A stretch of 64,000 bases of DNA from Epilithonimonas lactis. Its GTDB lineage: Bacteria; Bacteroidota; Bacteroidia; Flavobacteriales; Weeksellaceae. Location of the stretch: the NCBI RefSeq assembly GCF_900110605.1, contig NZ_FOFI01000003.1:682001-746000 (forward strand), in the 5' to 3' direction. Position 1 is the first letter of the stretch. Each line of letters starts with the position of its first letter. Under the pieces are notes generated by a model that saw nothing but the letters and a program-made list of their open reading frames with translations, had not been told where the DNA came from and did no database searches. This document shows positions 60,550 through 64,000 of the stretch, one piece after another. A program made the translations under genes and the position numbers.

Positions 60550-61304
60550 TCCATTTTGACATCAAGCTTTAGATTTCCTACAAATGATCCGTGGCAGCCA
60601 CATTGGATGATAATGCAGTTTCCTGCTTTTTCTGCTTCGTACATCCTGTTATGGGTGTGTGCACTGAGACAAATATCGATTCCTTCCACTTTTTTGAGCA
60701 GTTCGATATCTTGCGGATAACCATTGTGCGACAAAAGAATAATAATGTCCACAGCATCCTCTCTTAATTCTCTGACGCATTGATTCGTCTCTTCAATTCC
60801 ATCGGTCACCGTTATGCCTTCACTGAACTTCTCCGGCATTGTCTTATCGATAATATTGGAACAGATCCCGATTATACCAATTTTGAGTCCTCCAATTTCA
60901 GATATTTTGTAAGGTAGTAGAAATCGTTTTCCCTGCTCATCAAAAACATTGCAGCCCAAGACGGGATAATTGAGCTGGCTTTCCAGTTTTAACAGATGTC
61001 TTGGTGTATAGGCAAAGTCCCAGTGTCCTACCATTGCATCAAATCCAAGTTGGTTAAGTATGGGAATCAAGACCTCTCCTTTCGACTGTACCACCGGAAC
61101 TGTTCCGTGAAACGTATCCCCTCCGTCAAAGAGCAATGCGTTCGGATTTTCTGCCCTGATCTTTTTGAAGATGGTCTGAATTCTGGCATAACCTCCTGCA
61201 CTTTTAACATATTCTTTCTGATAGTCATAAAACAGCTCTGGATGGGGTTCCATATAGCCGTGCACATCGTTGATGAATCCTATTGATAATTTCATAATTT
61301 CCAA
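60546..61304 (-). CDS. Metallophosphatase N-terminal domain (5'-nucleotidase type)
   Basis: 252 aa. Metal-binding motifs of calcineurin-type phosphoesterases are visible: INDVHG near residue 10, DGGDTFHG about 61-68, GHWDF near 94 and SAHTHNR near 217. It lacks a clear signal peptide (MEIMKLSIGF), unlike typical secreted 5'-nucleotidases. It overlaps the 5'-nucleotidase C-terminal gene by 4 nt. It lies in an operon with DsrE and TlpA-type genes, so it may act on sulphur compounds (see findings). Confidence 0.78.
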   Translation of the reverse strand: MEIMKLSIGFINDVHGYMEPHPELFYDYQKEYVKSAGGYARIQTIFKKIRAENPNALLFDGGDTFHGTVPVVQSKGEVLIPILNQLGFDAMVGHWDFAYTPRHLLKLESQLNYPVLGCNVFDEQGKRFLLPYKISEIGGLKIGIIGICSNIIDKTMPEKFSEGITVTDGIEETNQCVRELREDAVDIIILLSHNGYPQDIELLKKVEGIDICLSAHTHNRMYEAEKAGNCIIIQCGCHGSFVGNLKLDVKME

Positions 61305-61306
61305 TT

Positions 61307-61756
61307 TTAGGGTTTAACTATTGCCCATCCTTCATCCTGTCTCAAAATCATTTCCCCGTTTCCGCTGGGGGTGTAATTTACAAACTCAAATAATTCGGAC
61401 TTTTCGATCTTTTTTTCACGAAGGGTATTTTCGCACTGTACCATCACTACCCCCTTATCTTGCAGACCTGTAAGAAGTTCCCCGTAGGGGTTTTTCTTTC
61501 TGAACATTTCCACTCCGCCCCCAAAGGCCAGCAGTTCGACCTTCAGTTTGCCTTTCAGCCTGGGATCTTCCATCGCGTTATTGATATTTCTGATAATGAC
61601 TCTGATTTTCTGGTCATCACCTTCATTGATCACATACAAAGCCTTGTACTCCTTATTAATAGATTTTGCAGGTTCGTAAACTGTTGCCTTTTGCGCAAAA
61701 CCCATAAACCCTGTCAGGAAAACTGAGAAGGTCAATATCTTAATTAAGTTTTTCAT
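61307..61756 (-). CDS. Secreted DsrE-like protein
   Basis: 149 aa with a signal peptide (cleavage after about GFAQ). A DsrE/DsrF-like fold is indicated by KALYVINEGDDQKIRVIIRNINNAMEDP and VELLAFGGGVEMFRK. A cysteine in VMVQCENTLR sits where DsrE proteins carry a sulphur-accepting Cys. It lies 2 nt before the metallophosphatase gene. Probably periplasmic sulphur transfer; the partner is not known. Confidence 0.75.
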   Translation of the reverse strand: MKNLIKILTFSVFLTGFMGFAQKATVYEPAKSINKEYKALYVINEGDDQKIRVIIRNINNAMEDPRLKGKLKVELLAFGGGVEMFRKKNPYGELLTGLQDKGVVMVQCENTLREKKIEKSELFEFVNYTPSGNGEMILRQDEGWAIVKP

Positions 61757-62361
61757 TATTTTTCATTTAAAAGTTGATTGATTTCTTGATAGAATGATTC
61801 TTTGCTGTAGTCTGCCATTCCCGCATGATGCATCCTAATTTTTCCTGATCTGTCCAAAACGACGGTCGTAGGAAGTGAACCATTAAAAAAAGCAGTTGGA
61901 ATCGAACCTTCTGCAACTAAAAACGGAACAGTGAATTGTTCTTTTTCAAGATACATCTTACCCAAGGCGGTCTGCTCATCCAGATTGACTGTAAGAAAAA
62001 CAAGATCTTTATTGGATTTAAATCGGACGTAGAATGTCTGAATCGAAGGGAATTCCGCACGGCAAGGCGGGCACCAGGACGCCCAGAAGTTAATAAATAC
62101 CACTTTTCCCTTGAGGTCAGAAGTATTGATGATCTCACCTTTATCATTTCTGACACTGAAGTTTTCAGTACTGGACAAAGGAGTCGACTCAACGGCCGGC
62201 TCTGTTTCCTTTTCTTCAATCTTTGAGTTCATAAGACCGGTAGAGATGATCTGGCGCATCAGCCAGGCTTTTGCATCGGGACTCACAAGCAACACGATGA
62301 ATATTGACACCAAAAGTGCCGTACTCCAGTTCTTCCGAAGCCATATTTTAAATTTTTCCAT
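61756..62361 (-). CDS. TlpA/thioredoxin-like periplasmic protein (membrane-anchored)
   Basis: 201 aa. An N-terminal membrane segment (about 14-25) is followed by the thioredoxin fold with WASWCPPC at residues about 93-100 and a cis-Pro-like SIPTAFFN. It starts one base before the DsrE gene ends. It would reduce or oxidise disulfides outside the cytoplasm. Confidence 0.88.
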   Translation of the reverse strand: MEKFKIWLRKNWSTALLVSIFIVLLVSPDAKAWLMRQIISTGLMNSKIEEKETEPAVESTPLSSTENFSVRNDKGEIINTSDLKGKVVFINFWASWCPPCRAEFPSIQTFYVRFKSNKDLVFLTVNLDEQTALGKMYLEKEQFTVPFLVAEGSIPTAFFNGSLPTTVVLDRSGKIRMHHAGMADYSKESFYQEINQLLNEK

Positions 62362-62379
62362 TGTTCTTATTTTAATAAA

Positions 62380-62922
62380 TTATTGTCCGGTTAACTTTTT
62401 CAGCGCTTCATAAATCTCAGGTCGGTCAAAATCTTGCCCTCCCTGCATCTGTGCTTCGAGTTCTCCTTTTTTATTAAAGATCAAAGTCGTCGGAATTGCT
62501 CCCTGAAAGTACTGCGAAGGAATAGTGTCTGCTGCTACATACACCGGAAGATCGTAGTTTTTATCCTTCATAAATTTCTTAGACTTTGTCAGGTTGGCTT
62601 CCACATTGAGAAGGACAAAAACGATATTGTCATTTCCCTTGAATTTGTCTTTCAGGTCTCTGATGCTCGGCATTTCTTCGACACAAGGCCTGCACCATGT
62701 GGCCCAGAAATTTACAAAGACCACCTTCCCTTTCAGTTCACTCAAAGCAATTTTCTTTCCGTTCTCATCGATTAAGATGATATCCTCATTATCATTTACA
62801 TTATTTTGTGGGATGGGCCCATCCTGATTCTCAACTCTTGATTGCATCGCACTCAAAGAAAAAGAAAACAGGGTCATCATAAGAATGAAAATAGGTGTTT
62901 TAAATTTTAAGGTCGTTATCAT
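62380..62922 (-). CDS. TlpA/thioredoxin-like secreted protein
   Basis: 180 aa with a leader (about residues 10-25) and the active-site WATWCRPCVEEMPS, followed by a TIPSQYFQGAIPTT segment. It is a paralogue of the neighbouring TlpA-like gene, 18 nt upstream of it. Shared operon with an RND adaptor. Confidence 0.88.
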   Translation of the reverse strand: MITTLKFKTPIFILMMTLFSFSLSAMQSRVENQDGPIPQNNVNDNEDIILIDENGKKIALSELKGKVVFVNFWATWCRPCVEEMPSIRDLKDKFKGNDNIVFVLLNVEANLTKSKKFMKDKNYDLPVYVAADTIPSQYFQGAIPTTLIFNKKGELEAQMQGGQDFDRPEIYEALKKLTGQ

Positions 62923-64000
62923 TATTTATTTTTTTTTGGGGTTGATATCTTTCCTTCCTCAATTTCTTCGGAAGGTTTTACTAGAACTTTGTCATGGCCG
63001 AATAGTGCACCAAAGACCTCGGTCATTTTTTCGTAGGTGATTCCTTCTTTCACAGCAACTCTGCTTACCGTATTATCATTGAAGGTCATCACAAAGGTTC
63101 CGGATTGAGTCTGCAGAATACTTTTCGTGGGTACAAAAAATGTAGGTGCACTTCTTTTCAGATTGAGCTGGACCTGTGCATATTCCCCCCCTTTTAAGAC
63201 AGTGCCCGGATTTGGAACGTCAAACTCAAGGGTCATCGAACGGTTTTCCTGACTGATAACACCGGAATTCCTTGAAAGATGCGCTTCAAAATTTTTTCCC
63301 GGGATAGAGTTGACCGTAAATTGCGCCACTATCCCCTCATTGACACTTGATGCATGTTTTTCAGGAAGAGATACCGTCAGTCTCAGCTTATTTTTCTGAG
63401 CAATACTGAAAAGAGCCATTCCTGAATTGGGACCAACCAAGGCTCCTACCGACAGATTCCTATCCATTATCACACCACTGAAAGGTGCCGTGATCCTAAG
63501 GTACTGATTCATCTGTGAAGACCTACCGGTGCCCGCTTTTGATGCCTCGTATGTTGCTTTGGAACTCTGCATAATGCTTTTAGCCCTATCCAGTTCTATG
63601 TCGGCAACAGCTCCTTTTGTACTGGCCGCGTCCTGCAATCGCTCAAAAGCCTGTTTAGCATAAAGATAGTCGGTGTATGTTTTCTGCTGTGAAGATTTAT
63701 CGGATAGGTAATCCTGATTCATTTCTGGTGCTTCCAGAACTGCAAGAAGCTGACCTTTGGTCACAACTGAACCTCTGTCAACATAAATTTTCTTGATAAA
63801 TCCGGCAACCTTCGCAAAGATCTGCACCGATTCATAAGGTTTCAGTTCGCCTGGAACGGAAATCTGATAAGTGGGATTTATCAGCTTGATTTCTGTGGTC
63901 ACGAAAGACCGAGCAGGCTGAACTGTTTTTTTTGTTTCATTTTTACTTTCCTTTTCGCCCGAGCAGGAAGCCATTCCCAAAAGAACGACCGGAATGAAGA
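62922..64000 (-). CDS. HlyD/RND periplasmic adaptor lipoprotein, 5' end outside window
   Basis: At least 359 aa visible; the frame continues beyond base 64,000 with the lipobox VVLLGMASC in view, so the start is just outside. The protein has the biotinyl-lipoyl-like half (AGFIKKIYVDRGSVVTKGQLLAVLEAPE), an alpha-hairpin, and LRLTVSLPEK with beta-barrel parts. It links an inner-membrane RND pump to a TolC-like channel; no pump is seen in the window. It overlaps the next gene by one base. Confidence 0.88.
   Translation of the reverse strand, partial: FIPVVLLGMASCSGEKESKNETKKTVQPARSFVTTEIKLINPTYQISVPGELKPYESVQIFAKVAGFIKKIYVDRGSVVTKGQLLAVLEAPEMNQDYLSDKSSQQKTYTDYLYAKQAFERLQDAASTKGAVADIELDRAKSIMQSSKATYEASKAGTGRSSQMNQYLRITAPFSGVIMDRNLSVGALVGPNSGMALFSIAQKNKLRLTVSLPEKHASSVNEGIVAQFTVNSIPGKNFEAHLSRNSGVISQENRSMTLEFDVPNPGTVLKGGEYAQVQLNLKRSAPTFFVPTKSILQTQSGTFVMTFNDNTVSRVAVKEGITYEKMTEVFGALFGHDKVLVKPSEEIEEGKISTPKKNK

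Overview
The window looks like DNA of the Bacteroidota, family Weeksellaceae/Flavobacteriaceae (Chryseobacterium-like). It is AT-rich, carries TraE/TraF/TraG-type conjugation genes of the Bacteroides CTn kind, SusC/SusD pairs, a PRTRC cassette, an RteC protein, and at least one clear TTTG-N19-TAnnTTTG promoter. A Rep_3-type initiator next to seven 17-bp iterons and DnaA boxes means that much or all of the window is probably a large conjugative plasmid that has collected accessory cargo. This is an inference from gene content; no replicon ends are visible.

Layout. 1-10,250 (minus strand): transfer module reading MobC-like protein, relaxase, ParA, a membrane protein, TraE, TraF, TraG ATPase, four secreted proteins with a common C-terminal tail, and the start of a TraJ-like membrane protein. 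10,280-12,600: a lipoprotein and two surface/fibre-like paralogues. 12,600-13,670: non-coding, with a long hairpin and five 23-nt repeats. 13,670-27,550 (plus strand): metal resistance, comprising ars (ArsR, DUF6428, ArsC, Acr3), copper (HMA-AraC regulator, CopA, broken CopZ, Cys-rich protein, HMA-DUF3347, DUF305, DUF3347, haem-binding protein, multicopper oxidase) and mer-like genes (ArsR/CVC, MerTP, GDCCVxC protein), closed by a run of hairpins. 27,546-32,820 (minus): PRTRC cassette with ssb. 33,602-36,627 (plus): a Hachiman anti-phage system (HamA, HamB). 36,629-41,210 (minus): primase, origin, Rep and small HTH genes. 41,200-44,420: paired inverted repeats, RteC, and a TPR/AraC regulator. 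44,670-54,090: a SusC/SusD/S9-peptidase operon converging on a MauE/DUF6520 operon. 55,050-59,450 (plus): an island of XRE regulator, HNH-like protein, caspase-like protease and a protein with a HEPN motif. 59,870-64,000 (minus): envelope redox operon with an RND adaptor, two TlpA thioredoxins, DsrE and a split metallophosphatase/5'-nucleotidase.

How it works together: replication, transfer and maintenance functions surround three kinds of cargo, namely metal detoxification, nutrient or peptide uptake, and phage/plasmid defence. Several genes carry single frameshifts, some in homopolymers (acr3, copZ, the haem-binding gene, the HNH gene, possibly the nucleotidase), so decay or sequence error should be settled first. 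The most unusual items are a complete J-domain inside the TraG ATPase, the XRE/HNH/caspase/HEPN island, the S9/SusCD/DUF6520/MauE locus, and two lox-like inverted repeats 337 bp apart.
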